The notes: generated from the letters alone by a model not told the origin. 64,000 nucleotides of DNA from Nocardia asteroides (GCF_021183625.1 NZ_CP089214.1:2046001-2110000), one strand, 5' to 3'; counted from the stretch's first letter, positions 43,489-52,517 are shown. Translations and numbers: made by a program.

Positions 43489-43515
43489 TGTCACGGCACG
43501 GCGGCGGCCGGTGTC
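43489..43515 (+). promoter_or_regulatory. ECF41-type promoter for the sigma-factor gene
   Basis: Plus-strand -35 TGTCACG (43489-43495), a 16-bp spacer and -10 TGTC (43512-43515), the mirror of the DoxX promoter. This predicts autoregulation by the sigma factor. Confidence 0.7.
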
Positions 43516-43547
43516 CGGTGTGTGACCGCCGAGATCGAGGAGACCCA

Positions 43548-44435
43548 GTGACCGACACCGACCCGCACACCGAGACCTTCGTATCGCACCGCAACCTGCT
43601 GTTCACCGTGGCCTACGAGATCCTCGGCTCGGCGAGCGACGCGGAGGACGTGCTGCAGGAGAGCTGGCTGCGCTGGGCCGAGGTGGAGCTGGGCGCGGTC
43701 GTGGACCAGCGCGCCTACCTGGTGCGGATCGTCACCAGGCAGGCGCTGAACCGGCTGCGCACGCTGGGCAGGCGCAGGGAGTCCTACGTCGGGCCGTGGC
43801 TGCCGGAGCCGCTGCTCACCGCCCCGGATATCGCCGCCGACGTGGAGCTCGCGGACAGCGTCTCGATGGCCATGCTGCTGGTGCTGGAGACGCTCGGCCC
43901 GACCGAGCGCGCGGTATTCGTACTGCGCGAGGTGTTCGCGTTCGACTACGCCGAGATCGCCGCCGCGGTCGGGAAGACGCAGGCGGCGGTGCGCCAGATC
44001 GCGCACCGGGCGCGCGGGCACGTCACCGCGCGCAGGCCGCGCGGCACAGTCTCGGCCGAGCAGACCCGCTCGGTGCTGGACGCTTTCCGGCGCGCGGCGA
44101 GCACCGGTGACCTGCGCGGGCTGCTCGACCTGCTCGCCCCGGACGTGCTGCTGGTCGGCGACGGCGGCGGTATCGTCCAGGCCCTGCCGCGGCCGGTGCG
44201 TGGTGCGGATCGAGTAGCCCGGGTGCTGACGTCGGCCAAGGTCACGGCGGTCGTCGGACTGCTGGAGCCGACAACTGCCAATGGCTGGCCCGCGCTGGCG
44301 CTCCGGGTGGACGGCGTCATCGACACGGTGCTCTCGATCCACGTCGAGGCGGGCCGGATCACCGGCATCTACGCCGTGCGCAACCCGGAGAAGCTCTCCC
44401 ACATGACCCGCGCCAATCCGCTCACAACGTGGTGA
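43548..44435 (+). CDS. ECF41-family sigma factor (SigJ-like)
   Basis: This 295-residue RNA polymerase sigma factor has region 2 (FTVAYEILGSASDAEDVLQESWLRW, about residues 18-45), region 4 (LGPTERAVFVLREVFAFDYAEIAAAVGKTQAAVRQIAHRARGHV, about 120-165) and a C-terminal SnoaL-like domain (about 180-280) that, in ECF41/SigJ proteins, replaces a separate anti-sigma factor and tunes activity. GTG 43548 follows GAGGAG. It sits divergent to DoxX with matched promoters. The inducing signal is unknown. Confidence 0.92.
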   Translation: MTDTDPHTETFVSHRNLLFTVAYEILGSASDAEDVLQESWLRWAEVELGAVVDQRAYLVRIVTRQALNRLRTLGRRRESYVGPWLPEPLLTAPDIAADVELADSVSMAMLLVLETLGPTERAVFVLREVFAFDYAEIAAAVGKTQAAVRQIAHRARGHVTARRPRGTVSAEQTRSVLDAFRRAASTGDLRGLLDLLAPDVLLVGDGGGIVQALPRPVRGADRVARVLTSAKVTAVVGLLEPTTANGWPALALRVDGVIDTVLSIHVEAGRITGIYAVRNPEKLSHMTRANPLTTW

Positions 44436-44453
44436 CCGCCCGGTCACCGAACA

Positions 44454-45218
44454 TCAGTTCTTGCACTGCTGTTCCCAGGACACGCGCGCGCTCTCACCGA
44501 ACCAATACACCTCGGGCGAGCCGATGGTCTTCCCCAGCTGAGCGATGGCGGCGTAGGCGATATCAGCCGGAATCAGCGACTTGCCGATGTTGCACACGTT
44601 CTCGAAGGCCTGCTCCGGCGTGCGCACCTGCAACAGGCAGAGTTGCTGCATGGTGGTCTCGCCCAGCGGCAGCCCCCAGATGCGCTCCACCACTTCGACT
44701 GCGACCTCCGTCGGGATCCCACCCTCCTGGAATTTGCGGCTGACCTCGGCACTGCAGGTCTCATTCGAGGGCGCGTCCGGGGCGAACGGCTTCTCTTCCT
44801 CCGGTGTGACAGCGCCGCCGCCGTCGAGATCGACGAAGGCGGAACGCTCGCGAATCAGGCTCGTGCCGTCCCCGCACCGCTGCAGGATCTCGTAGCGCCC
44901 GTTGGGTAACCCGCCGAACTCGGCCTGCCAGACACGGGGGAACACGCGAACGAAGTCGCGGGTACCGAGCTGGGAGTTCGTCTCCAGATTGCGCGCTGCC
45001 GCCCAACATCCGTACGGAAAGGAGCCCACCGTCGTCTGAATCGCCCGCAGTGTGATGGTTCCGGGGGTCGTGGAGATCACCAGCTGTCCGCCGAAGTACG
45101 GCGAGGTGGCGTAGGGATGTACGTAGTCGGCGTGCGCAGACCCGGCCCCGATCGCACCGAACACGCTGAACAAGGCGGTACCGACCGCAGCCACGGCGGC
45201 CCGCTTCAACGATTTCAC
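44454..45218 (-). CDS. Secreted protein of unknown function
   Basis: This 254-residue protein has an N-terminal signal peptide (VKSLKRAAVAAVGTALFSVFGAIGAGSAHA) and then a Cys-containing domain (FPYGCWAAAR, QRCGDGTSLI, NETCSAEV, QQLCLLQV, ENVCNIGK, WEQQCKN) with about six cysteines, consistent with disulfides. No family was recognised. GTG 45218 follows GGAG. It is convergent with the sigma-factor gene and read away from the MmcQ-like gene. Confidence 0.68.
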   Translation of the reverse strand: MKSLKRAAVAAVGTALFSVFGAIGAGSAHADYVHPYATSPYFGGQLVISTTPGTITLRAIQTTVGSFPYGCWAAARNLETNSQLGTRDFVRVFPRVWQAEFGGLPNGRYEILQRCGDGTSLIRERSAFVDLDGGGAVTPEEEKPFAPDAPSNETCSAEVSRKFQEGGIPTEVAVEVVERIWGLPLGETTMQQLCLLQVRTPEQAFENVCNIGKSLIPADIAYAAIAQLGKTIGSPEVYWFGESARVSWEQQCKN

Positions 45219-45369
45219 GATTCGATCTCCCTCGGTGCTGCCGCTGGGCGGCATGGCAATGAGCCGACTGCTGACGACGGCACTCAGTGGAGCACCTTCG
45301 ACATTGCCGCCACCATCGGTCATTCAACCGACTCGTGCCGGAGTCTGCCCCCGGCAACGGGCGCGGACA
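45219..45369. other. Gap upstream of the secreted protein
   Basis: About 150 bp with no supported gene. It should carry the promoter for the secreted protein, but no convincing -35/-10 pair or operator was recognised. Confidence 0.3.
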
Positions 45370-45780
45370 CTACAGCCTGGACTCCAGCCACGCCCGCCCC
45401 CGCCGCGCGGAGGCGCGGGAGAGCCAGGCGTCCTGCACGATCTCGGTGAGCTCGGCCAGCCCGATCCGGCCGATCTCGCTGCCGCGCACCAGCACCGACG
45501 GGTGGCCGTCGAAGTGCGTGGTGCTGAAGAAGGGCGTGCCCGGGTCCTGGATCAGGGCCAGTTTGTCGGCCTCGGACTCCACCCAGAGCACGATGACGTC
45601 GTCGTACTTCTCCCCGGTCTCCGGGTCGACGGCGTCCGGGCGCGGAGTGCGGAAGAAGACGAAGGATTTGCCGCCGACCTGGTAGACGGCATTGCCCCGC
45701 CCGCCTTCGACGCGGGTGGTGTGCGGCATGGCGGCGGCGATCCGGTGCACGTCGTCGACGCGGGCGGGGCGGTCGGCCAT
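45370..45780 (-). CDS. MmcQ/YjbR-family protein
   Basis: This 136-residue protein fits the MmcQ/YjbR family, with MPHTTRVEGGRGNAVYQVGGKSFVFFRTPR and VIVLWVESEADKLALIQDPGTPFFSTTHFDGHPSVLVRG. The fold is a small DNA-binding-like double-wing; function is unknown. Gap to the upstream epoxide hydrolase is 9 bp, so they form an operon. Confidence 0.82.
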   Translation of the reverse strand: MADRPARVDDVHRIAAAMPHTTRVEGGRGNAVYQVGGKSFVFFRTPRPDAVDPETGEKYDDVIVLWVESEADKLALIQDPGTPFFSTTHFDGHPSVLVRGSEIGRIGLAELTEIVQDAWLSRASARRGRAWLESRL

Positions 45781-45789
45781 GCCGCTACG

Positions 45790-46935
45790 CTACGCCGCGG
45801 GGAGGCCGCCGAAGAAGGCCCGCAGGTCCTGGATCAGCAGGTCGGGGGTCTCCATGGGGGCGAAGTGGCCGCCGCGGTCGAACTCCGACCAGTGCACGAC
45901 GGTGTTCTGCTTCTCCGCGATCCCGCGCACGACGGACTTGCCGCTCGGGAAGACCGCGACGCCGGTGGGAACGCCGGAATTCTGCAGGGCGGCGCCCCAG
46001 GACTCGGACTCCTTGTAGAGCAGCAGCGAGGAGCCCGCGGTGCCGGTGAACCACAGCACGCTGATCGCGGTGAGCAGCGCGTCCCGGTCGATGGCCTGAT
46101 CCGGCAGCTCGTGCGCGGGGTCCATGTAGGTGTGCACGACGTCGAGGGTCCAGGCGAGCAGCCCGGCGGGTGAGTCGGTGATCGCGGGGGCGAGGGTCTG
46201 CGGGCGGGTGGAGTGGATGCCCGCGTAGCCGGAGGTGTCGTTGCCGCTCCAGTCCTGGAGGGCGGCCAGCTTCTCGCGGTCGGCGTCGGAGTAGCCGGAG
46301 CCGTCGTCGTCCCAGGCGGGGATGGTGATCGGGTCGTTGAGGTGCACGCCTAGCAGCCGCTCGGGCGCGATCCGGCCGAGTTCCGGCGCGATGAACGAGC
46401 CGGCGTCGCCGCCCTGCGCGCCGAACCGCTCATAGCCGAGCCGGGTCATGAGTTCGGCGATCAGCACCGCCGAGCGCTCGGTCGCGGCCGCACCCGCTAC
46501 ACCCGTCGGCCCGGAGAAGCCGAAGCCGGGCAGGGTCGGGATCACCAGGTGGAAGGCGTCACGCTCGGTGCCGCCGTGCGCGACCGGGTCGGTGAGCGGG
46601 CCGATCACCGCGCGGAAGTCGGCGAACGGCCAGCCGTGCACCAGGACCAGCGGGGTCGCGTCCGGCACCGCCGACCTGATGTGCGCGAAATGCAGCCGCT
46701 GCCCGTCGATTTCGGTGACGAACTGCGGAATGTCGTTGAGCGCGCGCTCCTGTGCGCGCCAGTCGAACCCGCCGCGCCAGTACTCGGCCAGCTCCCGGAC
46801 GTAGCTCGTCGGGATGCCGTAGCTCCAGCCGACGCCGGGCAGCTCGGCGGGGTACCGGGTGGCGCCGAGCCGGGCGATCAGGTCGTCGACGTCGGGCTGC
46901 GGGATGTCGATCCGGAATTCCTCGATGGTGCTCAT
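45790..46935 (-). CDS. Epoxide hydrolase family protein
   Basis: This 381-residue alpha/beta hydrolase has the N-terminal EHN domain typical of microsomal-type epoxide hydrolases ([23 protein letters not shown]), the oxyanion region [13 protein letters not shown] (about 115), the nucleophile Asp in [11 protein letters not shown] (about 175) and a C-terminal [19 protein letters not shown] with catalytic histidine. It hydrolyses an epoxide to a diol; the real substrate is unknown. Divergent from a WYL regulator over a perfect dyad. Confidence 0.9.
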   Translation of the reverse strand: MSTIEEFRIDIPQPDVDDLIARLGATRYPAELPGVGWSYGIPTSYVRELAEYWRGGFDWRAQERALNDIPQFVTEIDGQRLHFAHIRSAVPDATPLVLVHGWPFADFRAVIGPLTDPVAHGGTERDAFHLVIPTLPGFGFSGPTGVAGAAATERSAVLIAELMTRLGYERFGAQGGDAGSFIAPELGRIAPERLLGVHLNDPITIPAWDDDGSGYSDADREKLAALQDWSGNDTSGYAGIHSTRPQTLAPAITDSPAGLLAWTLDVVHTYMDPAHELPDQAIDRDALLTAISVLWFTGTAGSSLLLYKESESWGAALQNSGVPTGVAVFPSGKSVVRGIAEKQNTVVHWSEFDRGGHFAPMETPDLLIQDLRAFFGGLPAA

Positions 46936-46952
46936 AGCCGTAACGCTACGAG

Positions 46953-46981
46953 CCGGTTAGGCCGGATCTCGTCCTAACCGG
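46953..46981. promoter_or_regulatory. Perfect dyad between epoxide hydrolase and WYL regulator
   Basis: CCGGTTAGG, an 11-bp spacer, CCTAACCGG. This 9-bp perfect dyad occupies most of the 51-bp gap between two divergent genes and is a strong operator candidate for the WYL regulator. Confidence 0.75.
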
Positions 46982-46986
46982 ATGGC

Positions 46987-47964
46987 ATGCTGGAATCCGT
47001 GAACGATCCATCGGCCCGCCTGCTGCGGCTGCTCGGCCTGCTGCAGACCCCGCGCGACTGGCCGGGCACCGAACTGGCGGGCCGGCTCGGCGTCAGCGCG
47101 CGCACGGTGCGCCGCGACATCGAGCGGCTGCGCGGGCTCGGCTACCCGGTGCACGCCACCCAGGGCAGCGTCGGCTACCGGCTCGCGGCGGGCGCGACGG
47201 TGCCGCCGCTGCTGCTCGACGACGAGGAGGCGCTGGCCGTCGCGGTGGGGCTGCGCACCGTCACCGGCGGCACGGTGAGCGGGATCGAGGAGGCCTCGCT
47301 GCGCGCGCTGGCCAAGCTGGAGCAGGTGCTCCCCTCCCGGCTCCGGCACCGGCTGACGGCCATGCAGCGCAGCATGGTCCGGGTGAGCGGGGCCGGGCCG
47401 CGGGTCGACCCGAACGTCCTGATCGCCATCTCCGAGGCGACGCACCGCCGCGAACGGCTGCGCTTCGACTACCGCGACCGCGGGGGCGCGGCCACCATCC
47501 GCGACGTCGAGCCGGAGGCGGTGGTGAACTTCAGCAGGCACTGGTACCTGGTCGCCTTCGACGTGGACCGCGCGGACTGGCGCTCCTTCCGGGTGGACCG
47601 CCTGCACCCGCGCACCCCGACCGGGCCCCGCTTCACCCCGCGCGAGCTGCCCGGCGGCGATGTGGTGGCGTACCTGTCGCGGCAGCTCTCCGTCGCCGCG
47701 TGGCCGTACCGGGCGACCGTCACCCTGCACGCCTCCGCCGAGCACCTCGCCGACCGGGTGTGGCCGGGCATGGGCACGCTGGAAGCGGTCGACGACACCC
47801 GCTGCCTGCTGCATCTCGGCGCCGACTCGCCGTGGGCGCTCGCCTGGATGCTCACCGCGGTGGACGTCGACTTCACCGTCGGCGGCCCGCCGGAGCTGGT
47901 GGACGCGGTGCACGCGCTCGGCGACCGGTGCCTAGCGGCGATCGCCGACCAGGACCGGCACTGA
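46987..47964 (+). CDS. WYL-domain HTH regulator
   Basis: This 325-residue regulator has an N-terminal winged HTH (RLLRLLGLLQTPRDWPGTELAGRLGVSARTVRRDIERLRGLGYPV, about 10-56) and a WYL ligand domain (about 140-230; RHWYLVAFDVDRADWRSFRVDRL) with a WCX-type C-terminus. Start is ATG 46987 or GTG 46999. It probably represses the divergent epoxide hydrolase gene through the central dyad. Confidence 0.88.
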   Translation: MLESVNDPSARLLRLLGLLQTPRDWPGTELAGRLGVSARTVRRDIERLRGLGYPVHATQGSVGYRLAAGATVPPLLLDDEEALAVAVGLRTVTGGTVSGIEEASLRALAKLEQVLPSRLRHRLTAMQRSMVRVSGAGPRVDPNVLIAISEATHRRERLRFDYRDRGGAATIRDVEPEAVVNFSRHWYLVAFDVDRADWRSFRVDRLHPRTPTGPRFTPRELPGGDVVAYLSRQLSVAAWPYRATVTLHASAEHLADRVWPGMGTLEAVDDTRCLLHLGADSPWALAWMLTAVDVDFTVGGPPELVDAVHALGDRCLAAIADQDRH

Positions 47965-48132
47965 CGGCTCGGGCGCCGGCATGACCGCCGCGACCACTCC
48001 GATGACCGGCCACCGCCGGCGCGAAACCCGTGCGCCCCGAGGCGGGGAGTGTCAAGACGAATGCCGAACCGGACGGCGGGGTATTTACAGTGGCAGGCGG
48101 CGCGATGGCCGCGCCGGACCGGAAGGAGATCC

Positions 48133-48579
48133 ATGCGCTCCGCGCTGCTCGCCGTTTCCCTGCTCACGGGGGCCCTCGCCCTGGTCGGCTGTGCTGCCGA
48201 CGACTCGGCGGGCACCACCGCCGCCGCGGCCGATTCCTCGCTGACCGTCGGCGGCGAGCCGACCTCGAGCGCCCCCGCCACCACGAAGCCGGTCACCGAC
48301 GGCACCCCGGTGACCATCCAGGCGGGCACCGGCACGGAGATGTTCGGCGTCCCCGACGTGCGGGTGCGGATCACCACCTGCGACACCGACACCGAGCTGG
48401 CCACCGTGGTGACCGATCGCGACGGCACCGCCACGCACGGCGTCACCGAGGCAGGCTGCTACCGCGCGACGGTGCTCTCGGTGCCCGGCGGCTGCCACCC
48501 CAACGAGGTGGCGACCAGCACCGTCGTGGTGAAGCTCGGCGAGCCCGCGTCCACGCGGTTTCTCATCCACTGCGCCTGA
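48133..48579 (+). CDS. Small lipoprotein with a carboxypeptidase-like/transthyretin-like fold
   Basis: This 148-residue precursor has a lipoprotein signal (LLAVSLLTGALALVGC, cysteine at about 20), a Ser/Thr/Ala linker, then a compact beta domain (PVTIQAGTGTEMFGVPDVRVRITTCDTDTELATVVTDRDGTATHGVTEAGCYRATVLSVPGG). The pattern with a Cys pair and DGTA turn resembles carboxypeptidase-regulatory-like domains, judged by eye. ATG 48133 follows GGAAGGAG. It lies between the WYL and DUF1707 genes. Confidence 0.65.
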   Translation: MRSALLAVSLLTGALALVGCAADDSAGTTAAAADSSLTVGGEPTSSAPATTKPVTDGTPVTIQAGTGTEMFGVPDVRVRITTCDTDTELATVVTDRDGTATHGVTEAGCYRATVLSVPGGCHPNEVATSTVVVKLGEPASTRFLIHCA

Positions 48580-48635
48580 ATCCCCGCCGCTACCATCGGC
48601 GGTGACGGCCAACCCCCTCACAGCGGAGCGCGACG

Positions 48636-49211
48636 ATGACCGACGGTGACGACATCCGGCTCAGCGACGAGGAGCGGCTGCACGCGCTGAACGTCCTCGG
48701 CGAGCACTACGCGGCGGGCAGGCTGGACGGCGACGAGTTCTACGAGCGCTCCGGCGCGGTCGCCGCGGGCCGGACCGTCGGCGCGCTGCGCGAGCCGTTC
48801 CGCGGGCTGCCCGGCGGCGTGCCGCTGCGCGAGGAGGGCGGGTCGATCCGGCGGGTCGGCGACGCGGTGCCGCAGCCGCTCACGAAGCAGGAGGAGAGCT
48901 CGCCCGCGGCCGAGCTGGAGTCGCTGCGGCACCGCGGCAAGGTGGTGGAGACGGTCGACGGGGTGATCCTCGGGCTCACCCTGCTGGTGTTCCTGGTGCT
49001 GCAGTTCGCCGTCGACTGGAGCTGGGCGTGGCTGGTCTGGCCGTCGCTGGCGGTGACGCTCTCGGTGTCCCGGCTGCTCTACCACTTCGGGGACGAGGAC
49101 GAGAAGATGTACAAGGAGCTCAAGAAGGCCGACGCCAAGTCCCGGCGCAAGCGGCTGGAGCAGGCCGGGGTGCGGATCCGCGAACTCGAGGACAAAAGGG
49201 ACGAATCATAG
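48636..49211 (+). CDS. DUF1707 membrane protein
   Basis: This 191-residue protein begins with the DUF1707 module (IRLSDEERLHALNVLGEHYAAGRLDGDEFYERSGAVAAGRT, residues 6-48). Two membrane helices follow (VILGLTLLVFLVLQFAV and WAWLVWPSLAVTLSVSRLLY), then a basic coiled-coil-like end. DUF1707 proteins are widespread in actinobacteria; function unknown. It is read in the same direction as the ABC exporter that follows. Confidence 0.85.
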   Translation: MTDGDDIRLSDEERLHALNVLGEHYAAGRLDGDEFYERSGAVAAGRTVGALREPFRGLPGGVPLREEGGSIRRVGDAVPQPLTKQEESSPAAELESLRHRGKVVETVDGVILGLTLLVFLVLQFAVDWSWAWLVWPSLAVTLSVSRLLYHFGDEDEKMYKELKKADAKSRRKRLEQAGVRIRELEDKRDES

Positions 49212-49249
49212 GTGCACGGGCTGGTCCCGAAGGCCGATCTCCGATAGCT

Positions 49250-49268
49250 TAGGTTAGCCTGCCCTGAA
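49250..49268 (+). promoter_or_regulatory. IdeR/DtxR-type iron box
   Basis: TTAGGTTAGCCTGCCCTGA matches the IdeR consensus TTAGGTTAGSCTAACCTAA at 16 of 19 positions. It lies 28 bp before the exporter ATPase gene and predicts repression of that operon when iron is plentiful. Confidence 0.65.
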
Positions 49269-49295
49269 CAAGCGCGGGCGGAACCAGGAGTGAGG

Positions 49296-50243
49296 GTGTC
49301 GACGGTACCGGCGATCGAAATCAGCGGTCTGGTCAAGAAATACGGCGAGGTGACGGCGCTCGGCGGCGTCTCCTTCGAGGTGGCCCGCGGGGAGGTGCTC
49401 GGGCTGCTCGGCCCCAACGGCAGCGGCAAGACCACCACGGTCACCCTGCTCGCCACCCTGCAGCGCCCGACCGCGGGCAGTGCGCGGATCTGCGGCCACG
49501 ACGTGGTCGCCGAGGCCGCCCGGGTGCGCGAACTGGTCTCGCTGACCGGGCAGTACGCCGCGCTCGACGAGGGGCTGAGCGCGGTCGAGAACCTCGCCGT
49601 CTTCGGCAGGCTCACCGGGCTCGGCGGCAAGAACCTGAAGGCCAGGATCGCCGAACTGGTCGAGCAGTTCGACCTCGGCACCGTGCGCGACCGCCGGGTC
49701 GGCGCGCTCTCCGGCGGCATGCGGCGCCGGGTCGACATCGCGAGCGCGCTGGTCACCCGGCCCGAGGTGCTCTTCCTGGACGAGCCGACCACCGGACTGG
49801 ACCCGCGCAGCCGCGCCGCGGTCTGGGACACCGTCGCCGGGCTGCGCGAAGCGGGCATCACCGTGCTGCTCACCACGCAGTACCTGGAGGAGGCGGACCG
49901 GCTCGCCGACCACATCGTCATGCTGCACCGCGGCGAGATCGTCGCCGCGGGCACACCGGGCAGCCTGAAGAAGGAAGCAGGCGCCGCCGTCTGCGAGGTC
50001 ACGCTGGCGCACCGCGCCGACACCGCGCGGGTGCTGGAGCTGCTCGGCGGGCTGGAGCTGGTCGAGGCGCCGGAGGAGAGCCAGGCGCACCCGCGGCTGG
50101 TGTTCCGGGCGCCGCACGGCATGGCCACCGTCGCCGACGCCATCGCGCGGCTGGACGGCGCTGGTATCGAGGTCGTCGACATCGGGCTCCGCCAGCCCTC
50201 GCTGGACGAGGTGTTCCTGCAGCTCACCGAGGTGACGCCGTGA
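49296..50243 (+). CDS. DrrA-like ABC exporter ATPase
   Basis: This 315-residue ATPase of the daunorubicin-resistance (DrrA) type has Walker A GPNGSGKTT (about 38), signature GALSGGMRRRVDIA (about 140), Walker B VLFLDEPTTGLDP (about 158) and the DrrA C-terminal pattern RQPSLDEVFLQLT. GTG at 49296 follows AGGAG; GTG 49290 is an alternative. An IdeR box sits just upstream, so expression is probably iron-repressed. It likely exports the lipophilic siderophore made by the genes that follow on the other strand; that link is inference. Confidence 0.9.
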   Translation: MSTVPAIEISGLVKKYGEVTALGGVSFEVARGEVLGLLGPNGSGKTTTVTLLATLQRPTAGSARICGHDVVAEAARVRELVSLTGQYAALDEGLSAVENLAVFGRLTGLGGKNLKARIAELVEQFDLGTVRDRRVGALSGGMRRRVDIASALVTRPEVLFLDEPTTGLDPRSRAAVWDTVAGLREAGITVLLTTQYLEEADRLADHIVMLHRGEIVAAGTPGSLKKEAGAAVCEVTLAHRADTARVLELLGGLELVEAPEESQAHPRLVFRAPHGMATVADAIARLDGAGIEVVDIGLRQPSLDEVFLQLTEVTP

Positions 50244-51016
50244 CAGCTCCCGCGCGCGCGTCGGTCGGGCTGCTTCCAGCGACCGGCACCCTGGCCAGGC
50301 AGAAGATCCTGGCCGCGCTGCGCTCCGGTGAGGTGCTCTTCGCCGTCTTCGGGCCGATCGTCTTCTTCGTCTGCTTCTACGGGCCGCTGCACCGCCAGTT
50401 CGAGCGCGCGGGCGGCGATTACGCGCAGTTCATCACGCCGATCATCCTGCTGCAGGCGGGGATCTTCACCGCGATCACGGCGACCGAGATCGCGGGCAAC
50501 GACGCGCGGGCCGGGGTGCACGAGCGCATGATGTCGCTGCCGATCCCGCGCACCGCGCCCTTCCTCGGCCGGATGGCGTGGGTGGTGGTGCGGATGCTGC
50601 TGACCCTGGCCGCCGGGCTCGGCATCGGGCACGCGCTCGGCTTCCGGTTCGCGGGGGCGCTCGCCGACTCCGCGCTCTTCGCGCTGCTGGTGGTGGCGTT
50701 CGGGCTGTCGCTGAGCATGCTCACCGACGCGGCCGGGTCGGTGGCGAAGAACGCGGTCTCGGTGGCGACGGTGCTGATGATCCCGCAGCTGATCCTGGTG
50801 CTCGCCTCCACCGGGCTGGTTCCGGCGCAGGGCTTTCCGGAGTGGGCGCGGCCCTTCGTGCGGAACCAGCCGATGTCGGTCTTCACCGACGCGCTGCGCG
50901 GCCTCGCGGCGGGCGCCGATCCCGAGCTGACCGCCGTCCTGGCCTGGACGGCCGGGCTGCTCCTGGCCGGGACCGCGGCCATCGTCGCGGCGGGCCGAGC
51001 GCAGGTGAACCGATGA
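50240..51016 (+). CDS. ABC exporter permease, DrrB-like subunit 1
   Basis: This 258-residue permease has six helices and the ABC-2 pattern ITATEIAGNDARAGVHERMMSLPIPRTAPFLGRMAWV. It overlaps the ATPase gene by 4 bp (GTGA) and the next permease gene by 4 bp (ATGA). The trio corresponds to a DrrABC-type exporter with two different permease halves. Confidence 0.88.
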   Translation: MTAPARASVGLLPATGTLARQKILAALRSGEVLFAVFGPIVFFVCFYGPLHRQFERAGGDYAQFITPIILLQAGIFTAITATEIAGNDARAGVHERMMSLPIPRTAPFLGRMAWVVVRMLLTLAAGLGIGHALGFRFAGALADSALFALLVVAFGLSLSMLTDAAGSVAKNAVSVATVLMIPQLILVLASTGLVPAQGFPEWARPFVRNQPMSVFTDALRGLAAGADPELTAVLAWTAGLLLAGTAAIVAAGRAQVNR

Positions 51017-51807
51017 CCACCACCTGGCAGGAGCGGCGCGCGGTGCCGCTCGGCGCGCAGTCGCTGGTGCAGGCGGGCGCGCTGCTGCGCACCTGGTCGC
51101 GCGATCCGGGGATCGTGGTGCAGTCGCTGGTCTTCCCGGCGTTCATGCTGCTGATGTTCCAGCTGGTGCTCGGCGAGACCGTGACCACCATGGGCGGCGG
51201 CGACAGCGTCTACGGCAACACCGGGCTGGTCGCGCTGGTCGGCGCGCTCTTCGGCACGCTCGCCACCGCCATCACGCTCATCCACGAGCGCGACACCGGG
51301 CTGCTCGCCCGCATGTGGACGCTGCCGGTGCCGCGGGCCGGGTTCATCGCGGGCAGGTTGCTCGCCGAGGCGGTGCGCGCCGGGCTCGCCACCCTCGTGC
51401 TCTTCGCGGTCGCGGTGCCGCTCGGGTTCCGCTTCGAACACGGGCCGCTCGCCGGCATCGGCGCGGTGCTGGTTCCGATGATCTTCGGGGTCGGCATCGC
51501 GGTCCCCGTGCTCGCGCTCGCCACCCTCGCCTCCGGCAAGGGCGCGGTGCAGCAACTCGGCGGCCTCTTCCTGCTGCTGCTCTTCTTCAACGGCGGCTTC
51601 GCCCCGGTGGACCAGTACTGGGGCTGGATCCAGCCCTTCGTCCGGCACCAGCCCATGACGCCCGCCATCGATGCCGTCCGCGGGCTCACCGAGGGTGGGC
51701 CGGTCCTCGCCCCCCTGCTCACCACGGTGCTGTGGACGGTCGGGTTGATCGCGGTGTTCGGGCCGATCGCGGTGCGCGGGTATCGACGGGCGGCGGAGCA
51801 GCGGTAG
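51013..51807 (+). CDS. ABC exporter permease, DrrC-like subunit 2
   Basis: This 264-residue permease has an N-terminal helix after RDPGIVVQSLVFPAFMLLMFQLVL, the central TLIHERDTGLLARMWTLPVPRAGFIAGRLLAEAVRAG motif and a tail with QPMTPAIDAVRGL, all shared with subunit 1. It ends the iron-box operon. The substrate may be a siderophore or a lipid conjugate. Confidence 0.88.
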   Translation: MTTTWQERRAVPLGAQSLVQAGALLRTWSRDPGIVVQSLVFPAFMLLMFQLVLGETVTTMGGGDSVYGNTGLVALVGALFGTLATAITLIHERDTGLLARMWTLPVPRAGFIAGRLLAEAVRAGLATLVLFAVAVPLGFRFEHGPLAGIGAVLVPMIFGVGIAVPVLALATLASGKGAVQQLGGLFLLLLFFNGGFAPVDQYWGWIQPFVRHQPMTPAIDAVRGLTEGGPVLAPLLTTVLWTVGLIAVFGPIAVRGYRRAAEQR

Positions 51808-51833
51808 GGCCCTTCCCCGGTCGGGCCGTCGGT

Positions 51834-52517
51834 TCAGCGGGGGTGGTGGGTGGGGGTGCCGTCGGCGGCGCGCATGACGACGCGGTCGCCGTCGCGGATC
51901 ATGGTGAAGACGGCGGTGGGCGGGTCGAAGCGGGTGTCGGGTGGGGTGTGGAAGGTGGGGGCGGGGGGTTTGCGGAGGCGGGGGCGGCGGGCGTCGTGCA
52001 GGTCGAGGCCGCCGGGGCGGGAGAGGATGCCGAAGCGGGCCGGGTTGCCTGCGAACCAGATGGCGTCGCTGGTGGCGTCGAGGAGGGCGGCGGCGGTGTT
52101 GCCGCGGGAGCGCAGGACGAGGGTGCCCGCGATCCGGCCGTCCAGGTCGATCAGGATCACCCAGTCGCGGCCGTTCTCCGGCACGTGCTCGAACCAGAAC
52201 TGCTGCCATGGGTTGCGCAGGGCGCGGCGGCGGCGCCGGTAGCGCAGGAACAGCGGGAGCGCGAGGACCAGGGTCCAGAGGACGAAGGCCGCGCCGGTGA
52301 AGGTGGAGCCGGTGGCGGCGAGGCGCTGGAGTCCGGGGCTGGTCGCGGTGGACTCCAGGTAGAGCAGGACACCGGTGGCGGGGCCGAGCGCGAGCGTGCC
52401 GAGCAGCGCGCCCCAGGCGCGCAGCGCGACCCAGCGGAGCCGGAGCCGGGTCTCGCGCCACTCGCGGGCGGGTTCGGGCGGGGTGCGGAGGGCCGGGTCC
52501 GGCCTGCTCGATCTCAT
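51834..52517 (-). CDS. Two-helix membrane protein of unknown function
   Basis: This 227-residue protein has two membrane helices (WGALLGTLALGPATGVLLYLE and GAAFVLWTLVLALPLFLRY) and a C-terminal soluble part of about 130 residues (VILIDLDGRIAGTLVLRSRGN ... AIWFAGNPARFGILSRPGG). No family recognised. ATG 52517 is used; upstream ATG sites would add an Arg-rich tail. It lies 140 bp downstream of the siderophore operon on the same strand and might be its last gene. Confidence 0.65.
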   Translation of the reverse strand: MRSSRPDPALRTPPEPAREWRETRLRLRWVALRAWGALLGTLALGPATGVLLYLESTATSPGLQRLAATGSTFTGAAFVLWTLVLALPLFLRYRRRRRALRNPWQQFWFEHVPENGRDWVILIDLDGRIAGTLVLRSRGNTAAALLDATSDAIWFAGNPARFGILSRPGGLDLHDARRPRLRKPPAPTFHTPPDTRFDPPTAVFTMIRDGDRVVMRAADGTPTHHPR

